Positions 39,711 through 49,395 are shown, counted from the stretch's first letter. The stretch is DNA of 64,000 nucleotides from Terrimesophilobacter bigeumensis (GCF_039537265.1 NZ_BAABAE010000005.1:27076-91075); one strand, 5' to 3'. A program made the numbers and translations. The notes: a model not told the origin generated them from the letters alone.

Positions 39711-42023
39711 CTACTTCTCCGCCTTCGGCACGAGCTCGTCGATGACCTTCTCGATGTCGCGCACGACGAGCAGCGGGTCACCTGAGACGGCCGGCAGCGC
39801 CACGAGCAGGTCGTCGCCGTAGGCGGCCACGAGATTGGTGGAGTCGGGGTTGAGGCTCGGGATCGACACCGGCGTCCAGCGGATGCCGTCACGCGAGAGC
39901 CAGACCACCGCGCCCGCCGTCGTGTCGTTCGCCCAGCCGCCGGCCGCGGCGAAACCGCCGGGCACCGTGACCGGGTCGTAGAGGTTCACGCCGCGCTCGG
40001 CCTTGAACACCTGACGCCAATCGGCGCCGGTCGTCGTCCGCAGCAGCACGTCCCGCCCGCCGATCGTGGCCGAGACCACGACCCCGGCGTCGTCGTTCGC
40101 ACAGCTCGACCCGAAGCCCTCGCGCTCACCGAACTCCCCGAGGTCGCGGTGCGCCCAGGAGTCGCCGTCGGGCGACCACGCCGTCATCCGGTACGAGCCG
40201 GTGTTGACCTCGGTCCAGCCGATCCCGATCGGAGTCCCATCGGGAAGGATGCAGACATCCGCGAGCGAGGATTCCAGGAGCCCGTCGCCGAAGTCGCCCG
40301 CCGCCCGCGACCAGGCCACGCCATCCGTCGACTGCCACGCGGTGGCATGGGACGGCGTTCCGGCGTTCGAGCTCGTGCGGTAGTCGCCGACCGCGACCCA
40401 GCCGTCCCCCGTGCTCGCGAGCGCGAAGAACTCGGTCGAGCCCTCGTCGCTGAAGCCGGTCATCGGCACCCAGTCGACATTCTCGTCTGCGCGGTAGAAG
40501 CCCTGTGCGAGGATCACGGACCGGCCCTTCGGGAACGCTGAACCGGTGATGATCTGCCCGCCGTCGGCATCCGCTGCCATGGTCACATTGAGGAGGCTGC
40601 CGAGAATCTCCGGATCCCAGGGCGAAGTCGAGACGGTGTCGCCGCCCGAGTAGCCGGCGAGGCTGTACTCGCTCGTGTTGCGCCAGTCGAGATTCTCCGA
40701 GACGGTGAACACACGCTTGCGCAGCACGAGGTCGATGCCCTCCGGTCCCGGGAACGCGTCGTTCACGAGGGCGAGGAACTGGCGGCTGGCGAGCGTCGCG
40801 CCGCCCCGATAGCTGCTGCCGGCGAAGGTCCCGGCTCGCAGGTATCCGCTCGAGCCGAGGAGCACCGCGGCGGTCGCATCGCCGCCGATTGCGGTGCCTG
40901 CCCCGTCGCCGAGCGGCACCGCCATCCCGGTTCCCCCGGATGCCTCGTTCGTGCTCGTCGTCCCCGTGAAGGACCAGACGCCGGATGCCGACCGCGTGAA
41001 CAGCGCGCTGATCGCCGCGTTCGCGTTCGCCGCGACCACCGTCACGATACCGCCTGCGGTCGAGGGAGCCCCGAACCACTCATCGGCGACATCCACGAGG
41101 AAGAACGGGCCGTCCTCCGGAGGAGCGGGCACCGCTTCCTTCGACCACGAGGAGCCGTCGGCCGACACCCAGGAGCTCGCGCGATCGCTCGCGCCGCCCG
41201 CCGTCGTGCGCGGGCTCCACCCGGTCGCGACGTATTCCGTGCCGGTCCAGGCGACCCCTGCGACGCCGGCGGTCGAGTCGGCGATCTCCACCGGGTCCGA
41301 CCAGCTCTTGCCCCGATCGGTCGAGACGAACGAGACGGTGGCGGCCGGCTCGCCCTCCGGGCCGGGGCGCGCGACGAGCAGCAGGTTCGAGCCCTCGCCG
41401 GTGAGCGAGGAGGGGGAGAGCAGTTCGTCGTCGCCGAGCTCCGGCAGGGAGATCTCGGCGGCGCTGTCGCCCGAGACGACGAAGCCCGCTGCCTCGCCCT
41501 CCGTCGACACGCCGATCCCGAAGATGCGGGTGCCCACGACGGAGAGGATGCTCAGGCGATAGGTCGAGAGGAAGGCATCCGGAAGTTCGACCGACTCCCA
41601 GTTGGCGCGATCTTCGGATGTCCAGAGCACCGAACTGTAGGCGCGGTCCTTCCAGGCGAGCCCCCCGAGGGCCGCGCGCTCCGAGGAGCCTGCGAGCACG
41701 CCGTCGAACGAGCCGTCGAAGTCGGAGTCGACGATCGTGCGCTGCCAGGTCGTGGCGTCATCCGAGACCCAGACGGCGGGAACCGAAGTCTCGCCCGGCT
41801 CGGTGACCGAGCCGCCGAACGCGAGCGGCAGGTCGCCGGATGCGGCGAGAAACTCGCTGTCGCGGTCGATGACGGCCTCGGTCGGCAGCATCGAGTCGGG
41901 GACCGTGAGGCTCTCCACCGTCACGCTGGGCAGCGGGTCCTCGGTGCCGCCCGTGCAGGCGGCGAGCGGAACGGCGACGGCCAGGACGGTGGCGATCCCC
42001 AGAATGCGCGTGCGAGTTCTCAT
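39711..42023 (-). CDS. Large lipoprotein with BNR/propeller-like repeats
   Basis: 770 aa. Lipoprotein signal ending in PLAACTGG. The mature protein repeats a short motif of the type W-x-S-x-D-G-x-x-W (AVWVSDDATTWQR, VLWTSEDRANWES, AWQSTDGVAWSR, VWLSRDGIRWTP), which marks sialidase/BNR beta-propeller repeats. No catalytic Asp-box cluster of sialidases is evident, so binding or scaffolding is more likely than hydrolysis. It converges on thiL with a 5-bp gap. Function unknown. Confidence 0.8.
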   Translation of the reverse strand: MRTRTRILGIATVLAVAVPLAACTGGTEDPLPSVTVESLTVPDSMLPTEAVIDRDSEFLAASGDLPLAFGGSVTEPGETSVPAVWVSDDATTWQRTIVDSDFDGSFDGVLAGSSERAALGGLAWKDRAYSSVLWTSEDRANWESVELPDAFLSTYRLSILSVVGTRIFGIGVSTEGEAAGFVVSGDSAAEISLPELGDDELLSPSSLTGEGSNLLLVARPGPEGEPAATVSFVSTDRGKSWSDPVEIADSTAGVAGVAWTGTEYVATGWSPRTTAGGASDRASSWVSADGSSWSKEAVPAPPEDGPFFLVDVADEWFGAPSTAGGIVTVVAANANAAISALFTRSASGVWSFTGTTSTNEASGGTGMAVPLGDGAGTAIGGDATAAVLLGSSGYLRAGTFAGSSYRGGATLASRQFLALVNDAFPGPEGIDLVLRKRVFTVSENLDWRNTSEYSLAGYSGGDTVSTSPWDPEILGSLLNVTMAADADGGQIITGSAFPKGRSVILAQGFYRADENVDWVPMTGFSDEGSTEFFALASTGDGWVAVGDYRTSSNAGTPSHATAWQSTDGVAWSRAAGDFGDGLLESSLADVCILPDGTPIGIGWTEVNTGSYRMTAWSPDGDSWAHRDLGEFGEREGFGSSCANDDAGVVVSATIGGRDVLLRTTTGADWRQVFKAERGVNLYDPVTVPGGFAAAGGWANDTTAGAVVWLSRDGIRWTPVSIPSLNPDSTNLVAAYGDDLLVALPAVSGDPLLVVRDIEKVIDELVPKAEK

Positions 42024-42073
42024 GCCGGCTCCCCTCAGCTCCCCCCGTTCGGGGGTGACGTGCGGTCTACACC

Positions 42074-42697
42074 CTACCGGGGCGAGTCGTCCTCACTGAG
42101 ACCGAGCCACCAGAGTGTCGTGTCGCCGTAACTCCTGCTGCGGTCGAGCTGGAGGGGTGGTGGCCAGGCGAGTTCCCGAGAGCGGGCGCCGCGCTCGAGG
42201 AGCACCACGGCATCCGGGGCGAGGAGCGGGACGAGCGTGCGCAGGCCGGCGAGCAGTTCGTCGTCGCCGAGCTCGTAGGGAGGGTCGAGGAACACGAGAT
42301 CCCAGGGGCCTGCGTTCGGACCTCCGCCCGCGGCGAGCCCCGCATCGAGGAAGGCCTGCACCGCTTGGTGCACGACGACGATCTCCGGGGCGATGTTGTC
42401 CGGTACACCGGTCTTCGGAGCGTTCCGGCGTACTCGTTCGGCGTTCTCCCGGCAGACGCGTGCGGCAGCGGCGTTGCGCTCGACGAGGGTTACGGATGCT
42501 GCCCCGCGCGACGCGGCTTCGAGGCCCAGCGCGCCGGACCCCGCATACAGGTCGAGCACCCGCGCATCGCGGATGGCGTCCCGCGACTCGAGCGCCGAGA
42601 AGATCGCCTCGCGCACCCGGTCGCTCGTAGGCCGGGTCCCTGCGCCGGGCACCGCAAGGGCAAGTGAGCCGGCGAACCCCGCGATGATCCTCGTCAC
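42074..42697 (-). CDS. rsmD: 16S rRNA (guanine966-N2)-methyltransferase
   Basis: 207 aa class I SAM methyltransferase. GAGTRPTSDRVREAIFSALE is the family N-terminus, LDLYAGSGALGLEA the SAM loop and LVFLDPPYE the catalytic DPPY motif. It methylates 16S rRNA in the assembling 30S subunit. Divergent from recG with 40 bp between starts. Confidence 0.95.
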   Translation of the reverse strand: MTRIIAGFAGSLALAVPGAGTRPTSDRVREAIFSALESRDAIRDARVLDLYAGSGALGLEAASRGAASVTLVERNAAAARVCRENAERVRRNAPKTGVPDNIAPEIVVVHQAVQAFLDAGLAAGGGPNAGPWDLVFLDPPYELGDDELLAGLRTLVPLLAPDAVVLLERGARSRELAWPPPLQLDRSRSYGDTTLWWLGLSEDDSPR

Positions 42698-42737
42698 GCA
42701 GCCAACCTACTATCCCGGGCGCAGCTAATCTCTTGGT

Positions 42738-44948
42738 GTGGCCTCACCCCTCGACGCGAAGCTGAGCAGTGCGCTCGGCGGGCGCACCGCGGCTGCGCTC
42801 ACCAAGGGCCTGGGGCTCGCGACGGTCGGCGACCTGCTCATGCACTTCCCGCGCCGCTACGCCCGCCGCGGAGAGCTCACCGCACTCAGCCATCTGCCGC
42901 GCGACGAGAACGTGACCATCGTCGCCGAGGTCATCGAGGTGCGCGAGCGGCCCATGCGCGCCAGGAAGGGCACGATCCTCGAGGCGGTCATCACCGACGG
43001 CAAGGGCAGGCTCACCCTCACCTTCTTCAACCAGGCCTGGCGCATCAAAGACCTGCGGCCGGGGGTGCGCGGCATCTTCGCCGGCAAGGTCGGCGACTAC
43101 CGGGGGACGCTGCAGCTCGCCCACCCCGACTACGAGCTCTTCGAGCCGCACGACTGGCCTGGCGGGGAGCAGCCAGGCGATGAAGGACTGCGCGATGCGC
43201 AGGCGGCGGCCTGGGCGCAGACGCCCATCCCGATCTACCCGGCCACGGCATCCGTCGCGAGCTGGCAGCTGCAGAAGGCGATCGGGGTCGTGCTCGACAC
43301 GCTGCCTGCGCTCGCCGATCCGGTTCCGGATGCCGTGCGCGACGCGCGCGGGCTCGTCCCGTTCTCCCGTGCCCTCGAGCTCATCCACCGGCCGACGGTC
43401 GACACCGAGTGGAAGTCGGCGCGCGCTGCGCTGCGATTCCAGGAGGCCTTCGTGCTGCAGGTCGCCCTGCTCGAGCAGCGCCAGCGGCTCAAGGAGCAGG
43501 CCGCCGTACCGCGGCTGCCGAAGCAGGGTGGGTTGCTCGAGCAGTTCGACGCGGCGCTCGGCTTCACCCTGACCTCGGACCAGCTGGTCGTCGGTGCGGA
43601 GGTCGCCGCCGACATCGCGAAGGCCGAACCCATGAACCGGCTGCTGCAGGGCGAGGTCGGCTCAGGCAAGACCGTCGTCGCGCTGCGGGCAATGCTCGCG
43701 GTCGCCGACAGCGGCGGACAGTCCGCGCTGCTCGCGCCGACCGAGGTGCTCGCCGGCCAGCACCTGCGATCGATCGTCGCGAACCTCGGGCCGGATCTCG
43801 CCGCTCGTCTCCGGCCGACTCTCATCACCGGCCAGCTGCCGGTCGCCGACCGGAGGAAGGCCACGCTCGCGACCGTCTCCGGGCAGGCGCACATCGTCGT
43901 CGGAACGCATGCGCTGCTGAGCGAATCCGTCGAGTTCTTCGACCTGGGCCTCGTGGTCGTCGACGAGCAGCACCGCTTCGGCGTCGACCAGCGGGAGGCG
44001 CTGCGCCGCAAGGGCACCGTGCCGCCGCACGTGCTCGTGCTCACCGCGACCCCCATCCCGCGCACCGTCGCCATGACCGTGTTCGGCGACCTCGACATCT
44101 CCACGATCGCCGAGCTCCCGCAGGGCAGACAGGGGATCGAGACCTTCGTCGTACCGCTCGCCGAAAGGCCGGGCTGGCAGGCGCGCATCTGGGAGCGCCT
44201 CGCCGAGGAGCTCGCACTCGGGCGACAGGCTTTCGTCGTCTGCCCCGCGATCGACTCCGCGCATCCGGAAGCGGGCGAGCTGCCGCCCGATCCCACGCCC
44301 GGTCCCGGACTCGACGGGACCGAGGCCGCGCGGCCGGTCGCCAACGTCACCGACACGCTCGCCATGCTTCGCGCCAACCCGCTGCTGGCCGCCGCCCGCA
44401 TCGAAGCCCTGCATGGCCGCCTCACGAGCGACGAGAAGGACGCCCGGATGCGCGCCTTCGCGACTGGCGAGATCGACGTGCTCGTCGCCACGACCGTCAT
44501 CGAGGTCGGTGTCGACGTGCCGAACGCCTCGGCGATGATCGTGCTCGACGCCGACCGGTTCGGCGTCTCGCAACTGCATCAGTTGCGCGGTCGGGTCGGT
44601 CGCGGCGGCGTGCCGGGGCTCTGCCTGCTCGTCACCGGCGCGGAGGACGGCAGTCTCGCCCGGGAGCGCGTCGACGCCGTCGCGGCGACCCTCGACGGGT
44701 TCGAGCTCGCTCTCATGGATCTCGAACTGCGGCAGGAGGGCGACGTGCTCGGCGGCGTGCAGTCCGGCGGTCGGTCGAGCCTGCGGCTACTGCGGGTCGC
44801 GAAGGACGGCGACCTCATCCTCGAGGCGAGGGGGCTCGCCGAGGAGGTGCTCGCCGACGATCCGACGCTCGCCGGGCATCCGGCGCTGCGCGAGGCCCTC
44901 GACCGCCGTCTCGACGAGTCCGAGCGCGACTTCCTTGCCAAGTCCTGA
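42738..44948 (+). CDS. recG: ATP-dependent DNA helicase RecG
   Basis: 736 aa. OB-fold wedge domain at the N-terminus, Walker A in QGEVGSGKTVVALRAML, DEQH box in VVVDEQHRFGVDQRE, and helicase motifs V-VI in TTVIEVGVDVPNA and QLRGRVGRG. Remodels stalled replication forks and Holliday junctions. GTG start. Length is normal. Confidence 0.96.
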   Translation: MASPLDAKLSSALGGRTAAALTKGLGLATVGDLLMHFPRRYARRGELTALSHLPRDENVTIVAEVIEVRERPMRARKGTILEAVITDGKGRLTLTFFNQAWRIKDLRPGVRGIFAGKVGDYRGTLQLAHPDYELFEPHDWPGGEQPGDEGLRDAQAAAWAQTPIPIYPATASVASWQLQKAIGVVLDTLPALADPVPDAVRDARGLVPFSRALELIHRPTVDTEWKSARAALRFQEAFVLQVALLEQRQRLKEQAAVPRLPKQGGLLEQFDAALGFTLTSDQLVVGAEVAADIAKAEPMNRLLQGEVGSGKTVVALRAMLAVADSGGQSALLAPTEVLAGQHLRSIVANLGPDLAARLRPTLITGQLPVADRRKATLATVSGQAHIVVGTHALLSESVEFFDLGLVVVDEQHRFGVDQREALRRKGTVPPHVLVLTATPIPRTVAMTVFGDLDISTIAELPQGRQGIETFVVPLAERPGWQARIWERLAEELALGRQAFVVCPAIDSAHPEAGELPPDPTPGPGLDGTEAARPVANVTDTLAMLRANPLLAAARIEALHGRLTSDEKDARMRAFATGEIDVLVATTVIEVGVDVPNASAMIVLDADRFGVSQLHQLRGRVGRGGVPGLCLLVTGAEDGSLARERVDAVAATLDGFELALMDLELRQEGDVLGGVQSGGRSSLRLLRVAKDGDLILEARGLAEEVLADDPTLAGHPALREALDRRLDESERDFLAKS

Positions 44949-44982
44949 GAGGGAAGCCCTCTCGGGCGGATAGGGTTGGGAC

Positions 44983-45471
44983 ATGCACAGGATCGCCGTC
45001 GTTCCCGGGTCGTTCGACCCGATCACCCTCGGTCATCTGGACGTGATCGACCGCGCAGCGGGCCTCTTCGACGAACTCCACGTGCTCGTCGTCCACAACC
45101 CGGACAAGACCGCGCTCCTGCCGGTCGCCCAGCGCGTCTCGCTCATTGAGAAGGCGATCACCGATGCCGGGCTCAAGGGCGACATCCGCGTCACCTCCTG
45201 GAGCGTCGGTCTGCTCGTCGACTACTGCACGGATGTCGGTGCGAGCGTGCTCGTCAAGGGCGTGCGCTCGCAGGTGGATGTCGCCTACGAGACGCCCATG
45301 GCGATCGTCAATCGCAACCTCGCCGGCGTCGAGACGGTGTTCCTCCTGCCCGATCCGGCCCATGCGCACGTGTCGAGCTCGCTCGTGCGGCAGGTCGCGG
45401 CGCTCGGCGGCGACGTGAGCCCGTACGTGCCCTCGGCGGTCGCCGAGTACCTGCAGACGCCGCCGGCTTAG
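44983..45471 (+). CDS. coaD: Phosphopantetheine adenylyltransferase
   Basis: 162 aa nucleotidyltransferase making dephospho-CoA from 4'-phosphopantetheine and ATP. GSFDPITLGHLDVIDRA contains the HxGH-type motif, and SSSLVRQVAALGGDV the second conserved loop. It follows recG in the usual actinobacterial order. Confidence 0.96.
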   Translation: MHRIAVVPGSFDPITLGHLDVIDRAAGLFDELHVLVVHNPDKTALLPVAQRVSLIEKAITDAGLKGDIRVTSWSVGLLVDYCTDVGASVLVKGVRSQVDVAYETPMAIVNRNLAGVETVFLLPDPAHAHVSSSLVRQVAALGGDVSPYVPSAVAEYLQTPPA

Positions 45472-45481
45472 AAAGATACGG

Positions 45482-46504
45482 ATGCTTCCCCTCAAACTCG
45501 GCTACAAGGCCTCCGCAGAACAGTTCGCCCCCCGTGACCTCGTCGAGTACGCGGTCGCCGCCGAAGCCCACGGCTTCGAGAGCGTGACGGTGAGCGACCA
45601 CTTCCAGCCCTGGCGGCACGAGGGTGGCCATGCGCCGTTCTCGCTCGCCTGGATGGCGGCGGTCGGGGAGCGCACGAGCACGATCACGATCGGCACCTCG
45701 GTCATGACGCCGACGTTCCGCTACAACCCGGCCGTCATCGCCCAGGCGTTCGCGACGATGGGCTGTCTCTACCCCGGGCGCATCCTGCTCGGTGTCGGCA
45801 CCGGCGAGGCGCTCAACGAGATCGCGACCGGATTCCGCGGCGCGGGAGAACAGGACTGGCCCGAGTTCAAGGAGCGTTTCGCCCGCCTGCGCGAGGCCAT
45901 CCAGCTCATGCGCCGGTTGTGGACCGAGGACCGCGTCGACTTCGACGGCGAGTACTACTCGACGCACGGCGCCTCGATCTACGACCGGCCGGATGCGCCC
46001 GTCCCGGTCTACGTCGCGGCCGGCGGACCCGTCGTGGCCCGCTATGCCGGGCGCGCTGGCGACGGTTTCATCTGCACCTCCGGCAAGGGCATGGGCCTCT
46101 ACACCGAGGAGCTGCTCCCCGCCGTCGCGGAGGGCGCCGACGCCGCCGACCGTGATGCGGAGTCGATCGACCGGATGATCGAGATCAAGCTCTCCTACGA
46201 CCCCGACCCGGATGCGGCCCTCCAGAACACCCGCTTCTGGGCTCCGCTCGCGCTCAGCAAGGAACAGAAGCACGACATCACCGATCCCATCGAGATGGAG
46301 GCGGCGGCGGATGCCCTCCCGATCGAGCAGATCGCCTCGCGCTGGATCGTCGGCTCCGACCCGGATGAGGTGGTCGCCCAGATCCGCCAGTACATCGACG
46401 CGGGCCTCAACCACCTCGTCTTCCACGACCCCCGCGAGGACCAGGCGCGCTTCCAGGAACTCTTCGAACGCGACCTCGCGCCGCGACTGCGCGCGCTCGG
46501 GTAG
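45482..46504 (+). CDS. fgd: F420-dependent glucose-6-phosphate dehydrogenase
   Basis: 340 aa LLM-class TIM barrel. From memory, its N-terminus (LKLGYKASAEQFAPR) and blocks such as VSDHFQPWRHEGGHAPFS, PTFRYNPAVIAQAFATMG and CTSGKG are nearly those of mycobacterial Fgd1. It oxidises glucose-6-phosphate and reduces F420 to F420H2, the main source of reduced F420 in actinobacteria. It starts 10 bp after coaD. With cofE and the importer it forms an F420 gene neighbourhood. Confidence 0.94.
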   Translation: MLPLKLGYKASAEQFAPRDLVEYAVAAEAHGFESVTVSDHFQPWRHEGGHAPFSLAWMAAVGERTSTITIGTSVMTPTFRYNPAVIAQAFATMGCLYPGRILLGVGTGEALNEIATGFRGAGEQDWPEFKERFARLREAIQLMRRLWTEDRVDFDGEYYSTHGASIYDRPDAPVPVYVAAGGPVVARYAGRAGDGFICTSGKGMGLYTEELLPAVAEGADAADRDAESIDRMIEIKLSYDPDPDAALQNTRFWAPLALSKEQKHDITDPIEMEAAADALPIEQIASRWIVGSDPDEVVAQIRQYIDAGLNHLVFHDPREDQARFQELFERDLAPRLRALG

Positions 46505-46576
46505 CGCGCCCGGGTGGCCCGCGTTCGGTAGCGCGCACAGCGGCCCGGGCTGCAGGGCTGCCGGGGCTACAGTGAA

Positions 46577-47164
46577 GTGGTGGGGTTCACGAATGCCGAG
46601 CTGGAGGCGTTCTACGGCGTGAGCCTTCCCGATCTCGCCGGGCCGGGCATCCGGATGCTCCTCGTCGGGATCAACCCCGGCCTGCACACCGCTGCCGTCC
46701 AGGCCCACTTCAGCAGGCGGGGCAACCGGTTCTATCCTGCGCTGTTCCGCGCCGGCATCCTGGATCGGATCGTCGATGCCTCTGTCGGATTCGACCCCGC
46801 CGATCGCGCGCACATCCTGGCGAGGGGCGTCGGCATCACGAGCCTCGTTCGCGGGGCCACGCGGCGCGCGGACGAACTATCGGAGAGCGAACTGCGCACA
46901 GGGGCCGTTGAGCTCACCGAGCGGGTCGCCGCGCTTCGACCCGCCGTGGTCGCGATGCTCGGCATCACGGCCTACCGGGTCGCGTTCGAGCGCAAGAATG
47001 CCGTGGTCGGCCGACAGCCGGAGTCGATTGCGGGTGCGCAGCTCTGGGTCGTGCCGAATCCGAGCGGCCTCAACGCACACGCCTCTCTCGCCCAGCTCGC
47101 CCAGGCCTACCGCGAGGCAGCGGTCGCCGCAGGCATCCCGGTCTTCACGCCCCCGGCACCCTGA
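46577..47164 (+). CDS. mug: G/U mismatch-specific DNA glycosylase
   Basis: 195 aa of the Mug/TDG uracil-glycosylase family. LLVGINPGLHTAA is the active-site motif I and VPNPSGLNAH motif II. It removes uracil or ethenocytosine from mismatched DNA. A second GTG at 46580 is equally possible as the start. It is followed by a strong hairpin. Confidence 0.9.
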   Translation: MVGFTNAELEAFYGVSLPDLAGPGIRMLLVGINPGLHTAAVQAHFSRRGNRFYPALFRAGILDRIVDASVGFDPADRAHILARGVGITSLVRGATRRADELSESELRTGAVELTERVAALRPAVVAMLGITAYRVAFERKNAVVGRQPESIAGAQLWVVPNPSGLNAHASLAQLAQAYREAAVAAGIPVFTPPAP

Positions 47165-47183
47165 AAGCACCCCAGCAAAGGAA

Positions 47184-47238
47184 AGGGCCGCCGCCGGACG
47201 CGTTCCCCAGGGCGGGGGAGTGCTCCGGCGGCGGCCCT
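47184..47238. terminator. 15-bp bidirectional terminator stem
   Basis: AGGGCCGCCGCCGGA (47184-47198) pairs perfectly with TCCGGCGGCGGCCCT (47224-47238), spacer 25 bp. It lies between the convergent mug gene and a small minus-strand gene. Confidence 0.8.
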
Positions 47239-47251
47239 CGTTCGGCGCGCA

Positions 47252-47518
47252 TCACTGGCGTGGAACGTTCAGGTAGCGCATCCTCTCGGTTTCACGTTCG
47301 CGCGCGAGGCGGGCGAGCAGGTGCTCGACCCGGTTGGCACGGCGTTCGCGGGTTTCGACCGTGAGGGGCCGGCGGCTCCACTTCACGAGCGCGACACCGA
47401 GGTGCAGTGCGACACGGTCGGCGAGACCGACCCTGCGCACCTCGTAGCGGTACTGCGTTTCCGCCGGTTGGGGCGGATGTTCGTGGCGACTGCGGTGAGT
47501 CGTCAATACGGTGTTCAT
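47252..47518 (-). CDS. Small basic hypothetical protein
   Basis: 88 aa from the ATG at 47518, preceded by AAGGA at good spacing; a longer frame upstream to 47563 is less likely. The product is Arg-rich (VKWSRRPLTVETRERRANR; LLARLARERETERMRYL) with one mildly hydrophobic helix and a helical C-terminus. No family is recognised; a nucleic-acid or membrane-surface role is conceivable but unsupported. Confidence 0.6.
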   Translation of the reverse strand: MNTVLTTHRSRHEHPPQPAETQYRYEVRRVGLADRVALHLGVALVKWSRRPLTVETRERRANRVEHLLARLARERETERMRYLNVPRQ

Positions 47519-47962
47519 GGTGTTGTCCTTGCATGTTCGTTCTGTGCTGGATCGTGCTGGCACGGCGACGAGGTCGCCGAAGGCGCGGATGTGCCGAGCC
47601 TGTGGAGTCGGGGCTTCGAAAGCGTCACCACCGCTCGTCGGCGATGCTGAGCCAATGACGGCGCTGCAGAACTGATCAGGTCATGGAGACCCGAAGTCGA
47701 TCAGGCGTGGGTGGCCCAGAACCGATCAGGCGGGGAGAACGCAGACGAAGCCGGCGGTGGTACGGGAGATTCCCGGAATTGTTGTCATCAACACGCTGGC
47801 CTCCTTTCGTCTGTGGCGCGGGTACCAACCTACTGCCGCGGGCGGTCGGCGCGCAACGCGCGACGCGGCATCCGGTGCCGTAGTTATACATCCGTTACGC
47901 CGGGCCGACCGGATGCCTCCCGGCCATCGGCTGACCGACGCCTCGCCCGGCGATTCCCTAGG
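47519..47962. other. 444-bp intergenic region with a 25-bp repeat and a tiny ORF
   Basis: GATCAGG recurs at 47674, 47699 and 47724, exactly 25 bp apart, in a degenerate three-unit repeat. On the minus strand AAAGGAGG precedes a 20-22-codon frame (start 47788 or 47794, stop 47726) coding MTTIPGISRTTAGFVCVLPA. It could be a leader peptide for the small gene at 47518 or a chance frame. No other gene is visible. Confidence 0.5.
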
Positions 47963-48334
47963 ATGCTGATCATGTACCTCGTGTTCTCGGTCCTGCTCCT
48001 GCTGCTCATGATCGGGGCGCTCGCCGACATCATCACGATCGATCCCTCGCGGGCGAAGCACCTGCCGAAACTGGCCTGGATCGTCATCGTCATCATCATT
48101 CCGCTCGTCGGCTCGATCCTCTGGTTCACGGTCGGCCGGGAGTATGCGGCGCCTGCCGACCGCGGCAGCTTCGGCGACCCTCGTCGCTGGGAGGCGCCGG
48201 CGCCCGTCGCGCGGGACACCGAGGCCGAGCTGGCCGCCCTCGAGCGGGAGATCGAGGCGAGCGAGAAAGCCGACCGCATCCGCAGGCTCGAGGCGGAACT
48301 CGAGGAGAAGCGCCGCACCCAGGAGGGCGGATGA
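47963..48334 (+). CDS. PLDc_N-domain membrane protein
   Basis: 123 aa (or 120 from the ATG at 47972). Two transmembrane helices surround ITIDPSRAKHLPKLAW and end in SILWFTVGRE, the phospholipase-D-nuclease N-terminal (PLDc_N) membrane domain. The second half is a charged helix with repeated AELE-type motifs, likely a coiled coil. No nuclease domain is attached. The stop overlaps the next start (ATGA), which ties it to the F420 oxidoreductase. Confidence 0.82.
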   Translation: MLIMYLVFSVLLLLLMIGALADIITIDPSRAKHLPKLAWIVIVIIIPLVGSILWFTVGREYAAPADRGSFGDPRRWEAPAPVARDTEAELAALEREIEASEKADRIRRLEAELEEKRRTQEGG

Positions 48335-49395
48335 CCGGGCGCGGCAGCCTGCACGACCGCTCGTCCGGCGGCTCGCGGTCCGGCGCGGGCGTCAGCCCGG
48401 GCAACGGTCCGCAGATCGGCTTCGGCGCCGCGCTCGACCAGTTCGCGCCGGCCGAGGCGGTCGAGCTCGCCGCACACGCCGAGGCATCCGGGTTCAGCGG
48501 TGTCATGGCGGCCGACCGGTTCCAGCCCTGGGTGCCCAGGCAGGGGGAGGCCGGGTTCGCCTGGACGGTGCTCGGGGCGATGGGCCAGGTCACGAGCGGT
48601 GACCTCGGAACCGGGATGACCGTTCCCGGCTACCGCTGGCACCCTGCCATGGTCGCCCAGGCGAGCGCGACCCTTGCCGCCCTGTATCCGGGGCGTCACT
48701 GGCTGGGCGTCGGCTCGGGGGAGGCGATCGACGAGCACGTCACGGGGGGTTACTGGCCGGAGACGGCGGAACGCATCAACCGGATGTTCGAGGCCGTCGA
48801 ACTGATCCACAAGCTCTTCAGCGCCTCCCTGGCGGGCCGCGACGTGAAGCACTCCGGCCAGTACTTCACGCTCGAGTCGACGCGGCTGTGGACGATGCCG
48901 CCCGTCGCCCCGGAGATCCTCGTGGCGACCTCCGGGCCGGTGACGGCGAAGCGGGCGGGGCGCACGGTCGACGGCATCATCATCGACGGCGCGGGCTACG
49001 ACAAGATCCCCGCCCTGTTCTCGCGCTTCGCCGAGGGTGCGCGCGAGGTGGGCCGTGGCCCGGGAACCCGTGTGCTCCGCCTGCACCTCAGTTGGACTCC
49101 GACCCTCGAGGAGGCGGTCGCGAACGCCGTAACGGAGTGGCCGAATGGCGGCCTGCGGTTTCCGCGTTCCGACATCCGCTCTCCCTTCGAGTTCGAGCAG
49201 CTCGCCCGGCTCGTGCGGCCGGAGGACTTCGAGGGGCGCATGGTCGTCTCAGAGGACCCCGACGTGCACCGCGCCGCCATCCAGCGGCACCTCGATCTCG
49301 GCTTCGACCGCGTCTACCTGCACAACGTCGGCCGTAACCAGCGCGAATGGATCGACGTTTTCGGTCGCGACGTGCTGCCGAAGTTGGTTGCCTGA
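48331..49395 (+). CDS. LLM-class F420-dependent oxidoreductase (Fgd-related)
   Basis: 354 aa TIM-barrel protein related to Fgd (FGAALDQFAPAEAVELAAHA, ADRFQPWVPRQGEAGF, YRWHPAMVAQASATL). It belongs to an actinobacterial F420 subfamily with unknown substrate, and lacks several Fgd glucose-6-phosphate residues by eye. It would use F420H2 from Fgd. About 28 Ser/Gly/Arg-rich N-terminal residues precede the barrel; an in-frame downstream GTG might be the true start. TGATG overlap with cofE. Confidence 0.9.
   Translation: MTGRGSLHDRSSGGSRSGAGVSPGNGPQIGFGAALDQFAPAEAVELAAHAEASGFSGVMAADRFQPWVPRQGEAGFAWTVLGAMGQVTSGDLGTGMTVPGYRWHPAMVAQASATLAALYPGRHWLGVGSGEAIDEHVTGGYWPETAERINRMFEAVELIHKLFSASLAGRDVKHSGQYFTLESTRLWTMPPVAPEILVATSGPVTAKRAGRTVDGIIIDGAGYDKIPALFSRFAEGAREVGRGPGTRVLRLHLSWTPTLEEAVANAVTEWPNGGLRFPRSDIRSPFEFEQLARLVRPEDFEGRMVVSEDPDVHRAAIQRHLDLGFDRVYLHNVGRNQREWIDVFGRDVLPKLVA

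Noticed and set aside
45482..49395. The two LLM genes as a recent tandem duplication
   Set aside because: They share only scattered blocks and belong to separate Fgd-like subfamilies; the similarity is too low for a recent copy.
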